DNA of 64,000 bases, from positions 52,585,567 through 52,649,566 of the forward strand of contig JAPXFY010000013.1 of assembly GCA_030674185.1 (NCBI GenBank), given 5' to 3'. Every line of letters begins with the position of its first letter. The stretch's first letter is position 1. Below the pieces are notes generated by a model, which worked only from the letters and a program-made list of their open reading frames with translations, was not told the DNA's origin and did no database searches. Positions 1 to 11,887 of the stretch are shown one piece after another. The DNA is from Monoplex corrugatus (taxonomy: Eukaryota; Mollusca; Gastropoda; Littorinimorpha; Ranellidae). A program made the translations under genes and the position numbers.

Positions 1-160
1 CCACTGGTTTTACACATCAGTGTATTGCACTGGTTGGAAAAAAACAAATGAGTAAGAATAAGAACAGAAGTAGCTAAGAGAATAGCTGCATGAGCAAAGT
101 AATGCTTTTTTTAACATCCAGCCCTTGCCCATACAGGGTTTAAACTTATACAAATAATAA

Positions 161-226
<66 letters not shown>

Positions 227-236
227 GAGAGGGACA
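161..236. repeat. (AG)n microsatellite
   Basis: Nearly pure AG/GA dinucleotide tract with a few GG interruptions. A second short AG tract ending in a G run lies at about 748-778. No gene is seen around either. Confidence 0.95.
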
Positions 237-240
237 GACA

Positions 241-600
241 GACAAAATTATTATTACTATTATCATTAATGTTCAGAGTTCAGCCGAAGGTGCAGAGCCA
301 TATATGAGAGTTATAACCATCCCATAACACAAACAACACTTTGTAGACCCTAGAAAGAAAAAAAAATCACTGGAAAAAGAAAATTAAGTACTTTCATCAA
401 TACATCCGTGCACGTTATCTAAGTTCTAAGTTCTAAGGATATGCCCCTGGTGGTGCTAATCCGCCCAATTTATCACCGGGGGTGGGTGAAGGGTGGTTGA
501 GAGAGAGAATGTAAATACAAATATGAAAAATTATATACATATAAATATGAAAACTATTCACGATAAGGCCATGGCCCCACTTAAAGGGGTGTAAGCAAAT
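241..600 (+). repeat. Dispersed repeat, family B (copy 1)
   Basis: This stretch matches 4,455-4,700 in the same orientation. Both start with TTATTATTACTAT-type sequence, then share 'GTTATAACCATC', 'CTAAGGATATG' and 'CCCAATTTAT.ACC' at the same spacing. A third partial copy, inverted, lies at 59,762-59,830. The (ATT)n edge suggests the inverted 3' end of a retroelement, but no coding sequence is visible and I cannot name the family. The following 600-1,200 shows only AT-rich DNA. Confidence 0.6.
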
Positions 601-1199
601 AAATGGTACAAGTTAATTATAATACAATGTAAACATATCAGAACATATCCATGAAAATTAAAACAATATTATAAATAATGTACAACTTATACATAACAAA
701 CCATTGATCTAACAATGGGCCTTAACAACTCTTACATTATTGTGAAAGGGAGAGAGAGAGAGAGAGAGAGAGGGGGGGGTAGAATGACAGAAACTGTCAA
801 ATAAATTGTTCGTTTATCAAAACACACCAAAATGTCAATGTATATGCATATATAAATATCAAATGTGAAATAAATGTCATCACAGTTAATTAAACACACA
901 GACAAATGTGCAATGACTTGTGAATGAAACGTGTACTGCTGAAAGTGACAAGTGAAATAAAAGAACAGATCAGAACTATTACCAGACAGGAATGTTTTCA
1001 AGACATCACATAACTACACAACAGTAAAAACATTACCATCTATATTATTGAATATTTGCGTTAATTTATAATATAAATACTTACATTTATTCTCTTATTT
1101 TCATTAAGTTAATAAATTATGACCATTGTCAAAGACTTATTACTGCAATTTTGCATTATTATATCAAACAGGTGCTAGCGTTTACTCTCTATTTACATT

Positions 1200-1470
1200 A
1201 AGTCAACAAATCATGACCATTGCTACTGACCCCACTGATGCCTGTTTGGCACAGACATAAAGCTGTCCTCCCTTACAATCTGACAACGGGGATCCAAATC
1301 TGTGCTGAGAACAAAATTTGTGTGTGTAGCCTCCAGTCCACCCGGCTGTGACTGGGTGCCCGATTCTGTTCAGCAGTGAAGGAAAGATAACTGCCATCAT
1401 CCTCACAATGCTGGCCTTGACAAAAGTCCAGGTCTCTACCACCTTACTCCCCTATGACCTCTGTGTTACT
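1200..1470 (+). repeat. Dispersed SINE-like repeat, family C (copy 1)
   Basis: The core (GCCTCCAGTCCACCCGGCTGT...GGTG.C.GA..CTGTT..G) recurs at about 52,500-52,570 in the same orientation, and both copies continue into a related CACCTTACTCCC/CACCTTGCTCCT end. A weak box-B-like GATCCAAATCT precedes the shared core. The ORFs here look like by-products of the repeat. Confidence 0.5.
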
Positions 1471-1770
1471 AACACACACACAGCCACACCAACCCCCTCC
1501 CCCAGCCTTCATCCACAAAAAGGAACATGTTGATAAGGACAGGGCTGGGTACAGAATATAACATAAAAAAAAAAAACCAACATGAGATCAACAATTCCCT
1601 AGAATTAGGAAAAAAAAAAAAAAAAAAAAAAAAGAAAGAAAGAAAAAGGAAAAATAGGACAAATACAAGAAAGAATAGACTGGGCTGAACTTTCATCAAA
1701 CAACAAAAAGAAGACAAAACTGTCATGAACAGACACTGACACTAGTGACAGCCTGTTGCCTGTTATTCTA

Positions 1771-2215
1771 GTGGCCCTGGTAGCTCTGTTGGTCAAGGCA
1801 TCATGCTGACATCACTGGGATCACGTGTTCAAACCTGAGGGCAAAGTTTTCTTTACCTTCTCTTTTTTACTCAGGCTAGCTGGCTCTTTGATAAACCCTT
1901 GGGGTCTTAGATTTCAATTTCATTCTGCAACATAAAAAGTGGCCTGTTTGCTGCCCATCTTAATGCTCCCATCATTCTGGTGGTGTCAGTGTTTCATATT
2001 CAGAGGTTCTGTTCCCCTCCACATTTTAAGACCTTGGGAGCATATATATAGCATTTTGCACAAGCTCCGCAAGACAACTACTGGGAGATTTGGGTGGAAC
2101 GCATGCAGAATTGTCTAAGAGTGATGAACTTCTCTTGAACAAAATCTGGACATGGAATTGTTAGAGTGTGATGAATCCCTCTTGAACAGAGCCTAGACTC
2201 CAAACACAAGTACAG
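1771..2215 (+). mobile_element. tRNA-derived SINE, family A (copy 1)
   Basis: The head looks like a degenerate tRNA gene with Pol III promoter boxes: box A TAGCTCTGTTGG at 1,781 and box B GTGTTCAAACC at 1,825. The body continues with 'GTGGCCTGTTTGCTGCCCAT', 'TCATTCTGGTGG', 'TTTTGCAC.AG' and 'GATGAAT.CCTCTTGAA'. The same order occurs at 45,858-46,170, and inverted partial copies lie at 53,405-53,690 and 56,940-57,120. The end carries an internal duplication of the GATGAA(C/T)..CTCTTGAAC segment. Confidence 0.75.
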
Positions 2216-2744
2216 GGCTTCCATTCATCTTGCACAACGTGAGTTAATATCAGTATCAAAATGTACCTGGTTCAGAAGTTGCTTCAAGAATTCAGATGTT
2301 ATCACACTCACTGTCCATCTCTGACAATGCTGCAGCTGCTTTCCATTTTATCATCTCACGATACTGAATTACTAATGTCACCCATAACAAAACGCGAATT
2401 TCTTGGTTCAACACACATTTCAGATGCTGGCAAACAAAACTACCATAGACAAATAATGTCTACATCACAGACTGCTTCAAGTAAATGGAATAAATCAAGC
2501 AGTTTTTGTTTGTTTGTACTTTCATTGATGAGATCTAGTCAGAGGTCCCTCCACACATGATACATGTTTTATATGATGTAATCGGTGAATGTGACTTGTA
2601 CACACTCTGTGATATATTTCTTTTGTGAATCTGTGGTCCACAAGCCAGAAAAAATGCCAATGAATCCTCTACTGTGAAAAATATGATATACAGCAAAACT
2701 GAGAGTCAGGCATGTGAGCTACAAATTCTGCTACACACAGAAAA

Positions 2745-3170
2745 ATCAGCACAGATTCTAACTACAGCAAGCCTACCAATAATCTTACTAGTTCAGATTA
2801 TATCTACCAACAGCAAGCACACCATGATACACACAACAATATTACCAATATAGATTCTAAATACATCAAATAACCATGATATACACAACAGTTATATTAC
2901 CAATTTAGATTCTAATTATAGATCTAAATCAAACACACTGTAAATTAGTGTAATAGTACTAATACATGCAGCATTATTACTAGTTCAGGTTAAACATGCA
3001 ACAAACACACCATGACACACACTGCAATATTACTTATTCAGCTTCTAACTACATACATCAAACACACCATGATACACACCATATTATCAATTCAGACTCT
3101 ACATTAACATCCTAAAGCACACCATGACACATACAAAAATATTACCAATTCAGATTCTACATATGTTAAA
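2745..3170. repeat. Degenerate tandem repeat, unit about 60-70 bp
   Basis: A block of the type 'AAACACACCATGATACACAC' followed by 'AATATTACCAATTCAGATTC' and 'TAACTACATA' recurs about six to seven times with heavy divergence. No coding sequence is visible. Confidence 0.6.
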
Positions 3171-4454
3171 CAGATTGCGATAAAAAAGTAAACGAATAAA
3201 TACATAAATAAATAAACAAACAAACCATAATTCCGTGAAAATTGTTTCCTGAGAGTAACTCCTATAATTCAAAACAAGAGTGTCAAATCACTTATAACTG
3301 AAATATACTGGATCATAAAGATCGTAAACAAAAATTGATGATTTACAAATTCCAATGGATGTCAAGATTTGTAATGCACCTGACAGGCAGCAAGAGATCA
3401 CAATCAACAATATGACTATAACAATATATATCATTATAACCTTCCCTGAACATGTGCATTGTCGGAAATCCTGGGACATGCAAAGGTAAAGATTTATAAT
3501 ATGACATATTTCACAGCTTAAAGTTAAATAATGATGATGTAATGAACCTGCATAATGTAATCACAACAATGTAGTATGAAGGCACCAGTTCAAATGTCAT
3601 GTAGGCCCTTATAACATCGAAGTCTAATGCAATCAGAATACACAGGCTGATTCAATGCCGTTTAGTTAATCATAAACAAAGAATATACATGAAAAGCTGG
3701 ACTCCCGTGTTCTAAAGACATCCATATACAATCAGGATGTACAGACATCACCAGTAAAAAATAATTCAATAATTAAAAGTCATAAACAAACAATGTAAAT
3801 AGAACTCTGGCAATCATTTTAATAAAATAATATCTTGTTCAAGGGTTGAAATCTATTGATGGTTTACTACAATTTTCCTGTTCTGCTCTTAAACCCCTGA
3901 TGACAATGTGAAATAATGTCAAATAATTGTGAATATCAAATAACATGAAATGATGTCAACTATATTGCAGAATTCTATTAACCATGTTCTTAAATAATCT
4001 TTCCCATGATCCTTACATGTTTGGCCAAAATTTTTATAAACTCACAATTTTACAAACAACTGAAAAATGTATACTGAAATGATTTCACGTTTCAGTCCCA
4101 AAATTTAGGTAAGACTATTCTGTCCATCCACAAATACCTGGGAAATCTGTTGAAACGATTTTGCCTACATGCGTTTGTTAACTTTCTCTCAAACAAAGCA
4201 TGCCATCTAATGTCTGTTTAGCCATGGCTTCCAAATCAAGAAAGAAAAAAAAATTGAAAAGCATGCCAGCCTAGCCAGCAGCTTGAGAAAATCCAGCTTT
4301 CAAATCAAAAGTTCTTGCTGAAGAGGTTAGATCAAGAGGGTTAGAAGGCACGTCTGTCTAAGATTTCATAGACAGCTCTTCATCTTATGGAAGGAGAGGA
4401 CCAGAGCCCTAATTTAACATAATCAAATGGTAGAAGTACCTGAAAAGAGTTCCA
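3171..4454. other. AT-rich stretch with no supported feature
   Basis: No long open frame, tRNA-like fold or recognisable repeat was found, apart from a short (AAAT)n-like run near 3,195-3,225. Confidence 0.5.
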
Positions 4455-4800
4455 GCTTATTACTTTTATTATTACTATCATTATTAATTTTCAAAGCCCA
4501 GCCAACTGCACAGTCATATCAGGGCTATAACCATCACAAAACACACATATCTCATTGACCCTGAAAAATAAAAACACCTACTGACCTAGAAAACAACATT
4601 CAGAATGCATATTAATCTATTTGTGCACATAGTCTAAGGATATGACCCTGGCATTGATCAGTCCACCCAATTTATGACCAGGAATTAAAAAACAATACAA
4701 AAAAACTGAATACAAATGTATAGTAACTATGTATATTAAAACACATAAAAACTACCTTAACTTACCTAAACTTGCTTCTGTACACCTTTGCTTAAAGCCA
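4455..4800 (+). repeat. Dispersed repeat, family B (copy 2)
   Basis: Second copy of the repeat at 241-600, sharing the ATTATTACTAT start, 'GGGCTATAACCATCACA', 'GTCTAAGGATATGACCCTGG' and 'CCACCCAATTTATGACCAGG'. It lies directly before the RLE-LINE 3' fragment at 5.02 kb. Confidence 0.6.
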
Positions 4801-5019
4801 AAGATGAAGTAAATAATGTACCCAATCATCAATAATAGAATGTATGTAAGGCTTTAAAGAACTCATACAAGTGAACGGACCAGCAAAGCAGAAACTGTTA
4901 AGCAGCGATAACAGAAAGCTAAGGAGCAAGGCAGAAACAAAGAGAGTGAAAGAAAAGAGGAAATTTATAGCACATAATATGCAGGTGGTGAGGAAACTAT
5001 TTATACACTGTAGTGAAAG

Positions 5020-5440
5020 AGCCCCTGGCATCCTAAAGAGGGAGAATTCCAGCTGGATCTGGTTGAGGCGGAACAAAAGTGAACTTCATAAAGATGAAAA
5101 TTCCCCTGTATGTTGCAGGTCTCACAGCTAAGTGTTAAGACATCTGTCATATGGGTGACTTGGCTTTGAGACATCTGATGTGTTGGTTCACACCCATGTG
5201 AAGAAAACAGGTGGGCATGGGGGTGACGGCAATGACGCATGATCACTTTGGTGGAGCTGGTTCGAACTCAGTTGAAAAAAAAAAAACGGTGACAGCTGAG
5301 GGGCATCTAGTAGTCATGACTTGGATGCTGCCCATCCCCTTGGAGTGTAGGGGGCCTGGGGTCAAAACACAAGTTTACTTAAAGGGGTGGGTTGGGGAAG
5401 GGGTTCTCCTGTGGGAATCTTTTGCTGTCCAATTCTTCCC
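5020..5440 (+). mobile_element. 3' end of RLE-type LINE (same family as 20.85-23.4 kb)
   Basis: One reading frame gives SSWIWLRRNKSELHKD, nearly the same as the C-terminus SSWIWARRNEKSELHKD of the LINE at 21-23 kb. The 3' UTR layout is also shared: a region with box-B-like GGTTCGAACTC (5,259-5,269), an A run (5,274-5,286), then a tail containing GTCATGACTTGGATG. The copy is 5' truncated to the last few dozen codons. It is the key evidence that the tRNA-like block and the tail belong to the element. Confidence 0.75.
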
Positions 5441-6024
5441 AGTTTCTTGCCACTCCTATTTAACATCTGTTTATTCATAGCTTCAAAACAAACAAAAAAA
5501 CAAACAAACAAACAAAAATGAATGTAAGTCCCAATTTACAAAACAACCAAGACAATGAATTTACAGTAACATATGCACAAATATGTAGCCAAACACATAT
5601 CCATACATCATCCCAAATAATTTCTGTTTTACTCAAATTACGAAATTAATTTAGAGAGACTGAAGAAAGGTTGAACCTGGCACACTTGGGTTAAATAAGA
5701 CAAATGAAATGTAAATTATGAAAATATTACTAAGGGCAATCCAATGACATACTATCTTCCATATAAAGTGCAGCAAATCAATACCACAGCAGTCACGCAG
5801 TAATTAACAAGTTTATTTTATAGCAATACAATTCTTTATGTGACACATCTTTCTGCTGTTACAAAAAAACGAACATCTTTCAACAATAATGAAGCATTAT
5901 CTTCTGTTAACATAAGGTGCCATTCAAAATCCAGAGAAAAGTATATGCATTTAAAATACAAATACATGCATGCGAATAAACAAACATCTTGTTAATAAGT
6001 TAACTCACAAACATGACACCGATA

Positions 6025-6063
<39 letters not shown>

Positions 6064-6990
6064 CATACATACATTTACACATCTCACTGCAATAAACAGC
6101 ATATAATAAAATATCAATCATATTCTAAGTACAGGATAATTAGTGGTGCTCACATTACAGTTTGGCACAATAGCAAAAGTGAAAACACAACCATTACATC
6201 TAACCATAACACCAATCTGCTTTTTCTAGCATCTTCATACCTTACTTCAAAAACCACTTAATCGAAAGTGTGATCTTGTCAAGTGAATCTGAAAAAAACC
6301 TGAACAAAGTCATGATCTTTTGGTAGCAAAGATATTTCACAGAAAAAAACAGCATTTCCATGAACATCTGAAAATCATGAAAAATTACTGCCAACACATT
6401 TTCACATTCTCACTGGCTGTACCTATAAATATATAAAACTAAGACTGTAAAAAGAGAGGAAGGAAGGAGGGAGGGGAGAGAGAGGGGGGGAAGGGACAGA
6501 GGGAGAATCATATGAAACAGGCCTGTGCATGCATGTACAATTTTCCACTGGATTAATCATTTAAAACAAATGACCCAAACTTCGCATCGAAAGAGCTGCT
6601 CAAAATGTGCACACTAACATCCAGTTAAGTCCATCTGACTGAAGACTCCTATTAACCATTTTTCAATTTCTGTTTTGACTTATATTTTAACACATTTAAA
6701 CACATTTCTTGAATTTCATTCATGGCATGGTAAAAAAAGATGGTTATTTTTAATCTATTTCCACACTATGATATGTATGTTTTTAGAATATCAGTAAAAC
6801 ATGTATGTTAATCTGACAATGACTGATGACGATGACTCAATTCTCTGCTCTTCCTTTTATTCTTTTTTTCCTGTCTGACCTTTTTTTTATATCTTAGAAA
6901 TGAGTGGGGTGGGGGAGTAGGGGGAAAAGGGGAAAAAAGAGAAATGGTCATAAATAATATTGGTAAGTGGTGAATTGTTAAAAACAAACA
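5441..6990. other. Intergenic DNA with simple repeats only
   Basis: Contains a (CAAA)n-like tract near 5,485-5,515, a (TA)n tract at 6,027-6,061 and a purine-rich stretch near 6,450-6,510. No gene or transposon coding sequence is visible. Confidence 0.5.
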
Positions 6991-7007
6991 AACAAACAAA
7001 CAAAAAA

Positions 7008-7009
<2 letters not shown>

Positions 7010-7048
<39 letters not shown>

Positions 7049-7108
7049 ACCACCACCACCACCACCACAACCACCACCACCAACCACAACCCCACCACCA
7101 AACTGGTA
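7010..7108. repeat. (CA)n followed by (CCA)n compound microsatellite
   Basis: A pure CA tract passes directly into CCA/ACC trinucleotide repeats at about 7,047. Open frames across it are low-complexity artefacts. Confidence 0.95.
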
Positions 7109-7805
7109 AAGCTAAATAAATACCAGGTTAATATAATAATAATTATGAATAATTAATAGGATCATTTAAAAAAATTCAGATGCCTGAAAAGAGAAAAAAA
7201 AAATGAGCAAAAACAAACAAATCATTATCATACACAGTTTGTAGCTGATCTTTTACCAAACCCTCATCATTTCCCATTTTGGTTTGTCTGTTTAGTAGAC
7301 CTTTCTGTTGAAATCCCTCTCTCTGTTATACCCAATTCCTTCAAGTTCAATAATACCTCAGTAGCATCCTTTTTTGAGATGAAAATGGTTTACTGCCAAA
7401 TTTGTTTACCAATCACTACCTTAATTAATTTCAAGTTTTGCATAAATTTCACAGTGTGATCTATTCTAGGCGAACTATGTGACCTGGTAGGTATATGGTG
7501 CACAACAGAAGGAGACCTCAAGGCCCTATAACACATCTAGGGTACTACTAGTGCTATAAAAAAGGCTGGTCAAGAACCAACAGGAGAAAGAACCTTTGTT
7601 GCTGCCCTTCACATTAATGGCATAATGGGTAGTAAGTAAGAAAGTAAGAGCAAATGACAAGTATCACAGATTGACCAATATCACATACCATGATGTAATG
7701 TAAAACGGAAAAAATATATTATAAACTAACAAAACGTGGCAATATACTAATATAGAAATGTTACATCTACTGTACGAGTCATTATGTTTTCAACTACGCA
7801 GGAAG

Positions 7806-7920
7806 ATGAAGAAGAAGAAGAAGAAGAAGAAGAAGAAGAAGAAGAAGAAGAAGAAGAAAAAGAAGAAAAAGAAGAAAAAGAATAAGAGCAACAACAACCA
7901 CAACAACAACAACAACAAGA
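7806..7920. repeat. (GAA)n microsatellite with (AAC)n end
   Basis: About seventeen GAA units, then interrupted GAAAAA blocks and an ACAACAACA stretch. It may be the tail of a SINE or LINE, since GAA tails occur at the LINE remnant near 24.37 kb, but no body is recognisable upstream. Confidence 0.9.
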
Positions 7921-8133
7921 CCCAAGCTGCCTGTGTTATTTTGAAATGAGAACAATCCCCTTAAGTTAGAGATAAAATAAAATTCAGCACTCATGACTGT
8001 TACATTTTAACATAAAAAATGCTGATGTACTTTAACAATGCCTCTCTTTCAATCAACAGTATTTTATTATTGCTTCTTTCTTTCCAATATACAAGGTTAG
8101 AGTGTAATGATACAATGGAGAACATGAAACTGC

Positions 8134-8165
<32 letters not shown>

Positions 8166-8184
8166 TTATTATATGCATTTCTAG

Positions 8185-8264
8185 TCGTGTGTGTCTGTTT
8201 CAGCGCTTAGATTTGATTTTATCAAGATTTTGCGCTATATAAATATTGTAATTATTATTATTAT
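8185..8264 (+). mobile_element. Solo 3' tail of a CR1/L2-type LINE
   Basis: Contains TCAGCGCTTAGATTTGATTT, then TTGCGCTATATAAATATTG and (ATT)n. This matches almost base for base the inverted 3' end of the LINE at 32,823-32,895, and more weakly 29,405-29,475. Only the tail is present here, as expected for an extreme 5' truncation. A (TA)n tract at 8,133-8,160 sits just upstream. Confidence 0.8.
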
Positions 8265-8512
8265 AGTCCAAGTTTTCATTTCCATTGAAAGACAGCTGAT
8301 ATCGCTAGCAAAAAGACAATGCCACCATGTAATGTACAGTTCTCTTCTTTTTCTGAATATTGTTTATAGACAACTTCTTTTCCACATGATACTACAATTC
8401 ATTCAAATTATTACCCCATTCAAAATAATTGAAGGAAAAACAAACTAAAAAGACACAACTATGAAGGCACATGTATCTTTACAAAACAGATGCATAGTTG
8501 TTTCCAAACATC

Positions 8513-8548
8513 TGTGTGTGAGTGTGTGGTGTGTGTGTGTGTGTGTGT

Positions 8549-8636
<88 letters not shown>

Positions 8637-8678
8637 TGTGAGATTGAGAACTACTAATGTGTGTGTGTATGTGTGTGG

Positions 8679-8749
<71 letters not shown>

Positions 8750-8797
8750 TGTGTGTGTGTGGTGTGTGTGTGATGTGTGTGTGTGTGTGTGTGTGTG

Positions 8798-8853
<56 letters not shown>

Positions 8854-8873
8854 TGTGTGTGTGTGTGAGTGTG
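8513..8873. repeat. Long interrupted (GT)n array
   Basis: About 360 bp of GT dinucleotides interrupted by GTGG, GTTG, GATG and one non-repeat segment at 8,640-8,660. The cysteine/valine ORFs are artefacts. Confidence 0.97.
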
Positions 8874-8879
8874 CTATTG

Positions 8880-10320
8880 TTCTAGAAAATGGTTGATAAC
8901 TTTTTTTCTGTTAAGCGATAATCTTGCATGTACACACCCAACTCATTCATTAGTGTATTTTCTTGCATGTATACTTTATAGATCTGATGGAACAACTATC
9001 CAAATGTGATAAATTGTCTAGATCTGTTTACCTATCCAAAACTGATAAATTCATAATCTCCTTATACATTGTCAAGTCATGTTAAATGCTTTAACACTTT
9101 GAAGACGTGGTAATGATCAGATGCCAGTATGAATTCCCTGGTGATATGGAAATTACCCATCATTGATGGTAATCACTCATTTTTCACAATGAAGGTACTG
9201 ATCAAAGGGAAACAAGTGCTGTATGACTAGAATTAGAAAGATTAGGGGAGAATCTTCAGAGTGGTTGGATCCTTTTCATTATTTTGAGTTCTACTGGCTT
9301 TGTAATGCATTTTTCTCAAGTAACTAAGTTTCACATGAAGTGCACATTTCGCTTGCAAACAACTTGGCTGTGACAAGACAATATATTTTACCAAAACGAT
9401 GCAATGTCCTTGTATTTCCATGAGGTAACCCAAATGATTCTTCTCTCTGTTATGCAGGCTACAGCTCCTGCAAGTTTTACACTCCCTTCTAAGCATGTAA
9501 ATTCATACAAATCTACCAGGTAGTAGAGGAAGCAAATTTTTGCATGAATAATCATTCTTTATCCATCCTTAAGGGCAATCCTATTCCATTTTGGGGAGAA
9601 ACAGAGAGAATTTGGAAGAACTATAGGTGGATGATATGGGGGCAGAAATAAGAGTATTGCAAGGGAAAGAGCATGACAGGGTAGAGGAACACCTACTTAA
9701 CTAAAAGCAAACTAGATAGCTTCTGTAGGTCCAAAACAGGGGAAACCTTACTTTCTGCTTTGGCATTACCCCGCTACAGGCGTATATCAGTTACTATAGT
9801 CAAACTCCTATGTGAGTACAAGTGGGTTTTATCTGGTTTGCAAGCTGCATTTCTTTAAACAGGTGAAGCCCTGTAGTTTTCAAATTTTTTATTTTTGCTG
9901 TAACTGTTACAACTGATTTGTTCTGAAAAATTTTTCTTACTGGGCAAAAAGAGTGTTTGGCTGTATCTCCAAGTGTACTTATATCATAATGTGGGTCCAC
10001 GACAATAGCATGGTAAAGAGTTAAACATTCACTCCATAAGCTGAAATAAAGTTAAAAGTCTGCTGCTTGATTTCATTAGGGGGAGAAAGGATGGGAGCAC
10101 AATGAAACACACAGGTTACCAACAAAACTGTCAATCTTTATATTTTCATACCAAAAGCACACATTTTTTTGTTCAGAGAATACACAGCAATACCTGAGAA
10201 AAGAATGATAATCACATGCCGTTTTTCCCTTTTTAATGACAGATAACGATTATATTGTATGGATATTGGAGGCTATTGTCTGTGTGTGTATTTGTATGTG
10301 AATGAGTGTGCATGCATGCG
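8880..10320. other. Intergenic DNA with no supported gene
   Basis: Unique-looking AT-rich sequence. TTAACACTTTGAAGACG near 9,091 and TAAAGAGTTAAA near 10,013-10,024 faintly resemble TTAA-flanked transposon ends but are too weak to call. Confidence 0.4.
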
Positions 10321-10327
10321 AACAAAA

Positions 10328-10328
<1 letters not shown>

Positions 10329-10404
<76 letters not shown>

Positions 10405-10419
10405 GTATGTGTGTGTGTA

Positions 10420-10471
<52 letters not shown>

Positions 10472-10472
10472 T
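10329..10472. repeat. (GT)n followed by (GA)n compound microsatellite
   Basis: About 100 bp of GT, with TTGTAT interruptions, then GA repeats. No gene is nearby. Confidence 0.97.
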
Positions 10473-11037
10473 GTGTGTATGTATGTGAGTGTGTGTATAT
10501 AACTATAAGCACACAAGTGCATATATATATGTATGCATATTCACACAACTAAGCTTGTGTATGAGGGAGAGAGAGGAGGGGGTTAGCATGATTAGAGGCA
10601 AAACAGATCTATGCAATGTACAATGGAAAAAGAATATGTTGTGCAATTAACATCCAGTTTTCTTTCTCTTTTTTTGTGCATTACACAATTGCAATATACA
10701 CCATTCTACACTGTAATCGTAATAATTTATATTCTATTTACAACTGAGCAGCACAGTCTCCATGAAAATCTTGTCAGAGAAATCATGACACATAATTTAA
10801 GAAGGAAAACACCAACCCATGTACATACACATATTAGGGTCTAGGGGGAGGGGGTAACACTGTTAATTTGCATAATACATTTCGCCAATAAGAGAAATTA
10901 ATGCCAACAGTGAGTAGCTGTAGACAACAATACAGGGATTTAAAAAAAGTGAAAACATTACAATATCTGCGTTTTCACTGATTAATGTCTTCTCTTTTTC
11001 AAACTTACAATAACTGATCACTAAAGCCTTCATCATG

Positions 11038-11056
11038 TATATATATTATATATATA

Positions 11057-11119
<63 letters not shown>

Positions 11120-11198
11120 ATCATCATCATCATCATCAGGTGCCCTGCCGCATGGCGTTGGCGACCATGGACATATACATGAATATATGTATATATAT

Positions 11199-11272
<74 letters not shown>
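11038..11272. repeat. Two (TA)n arrays flanking a LINE 3' stub
   Basis: Long TA arrays occupy 11,038-11,116 and about 11,187-11,272. Between them lies (ATC)n followed by GTGCCCTGCCGCATGGCGTT. The same junction occurs at 60,795-60,840, where it is the 3' end of a LINE on the minus strand. The (TA)n therefore surrounds, or was seeded beside, a 65-bp LINE stub (11,117-11,172, minus). Confidence 0.85.
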
Positions 11273-11277
<5 letters not shown>

Positions 11278-11887
11278 GATTTGAAAAATCCAAGTTATAG
11301 TAAACCACAAAGGTATTATACACTGGACATATGAACATGCAAAATTCTGCAACAGTACATCTCTTTAGAGGGTTTTCACACTGCAAACTTAAATAATTCA
11401 GCACACAGACTTGACCCCTAAATCACTTTACAAAACTGGCTTGGCCACAGACTGAAAATTTGTATACATGTACCTACATCCACCTCACATAAACTGACAT
11501 GCCCTCTGATAGCATACAACAGAAATGCGAAAAACAAAGATTTCAATTACGTTTTTCCTCATGAGGAGAAATTTTTACCAAGTCTAACTAGTTTACATTA
11601 AGGGCAGCAGTCAGGATACTCTTGCTGTCTTGGACATGCATGGCTTGAAGCATTGTCCAATGTCATCAGATTCATGGGAAAAGCTTGCTGATACTGTGAT
11701 AGCATAAAAATATGCCCCAACAGGTATAACAGAGTTTTAATCAAACCACATTTTTCATTTAACCTTATGCACCTTACTATGACCTCATTTCTCATTACAT
11801 ATTTAGGGGTCAGCAGGATGTAGAGTATATAGCACCCTCATTATTCAATCCAACTCAGCAACTATCTAAGCCACAACTCACTGTTCT

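Noticed and set aside
8461..8885. Long Cys/Val open frames
   Set aside because: They are translations of GT dinucleotide arrays; the same holds for the frames at 10,250-10,548, 29,062-29,366, 32,849-33,184, 44,031-44,363 and 52,592-53,118.
9091..10024. TTAA-type MITE
   Set aside because: TTAACACTTTGAAG and TAAAGAGTTAAA are only weakly inverted and the inner sequences do not pair.
11005..11404. Ile/Tyr-rich open frames
   Set aside because: Translations of (TA)n arrays; they span the LINE stub and have no family resemblance.
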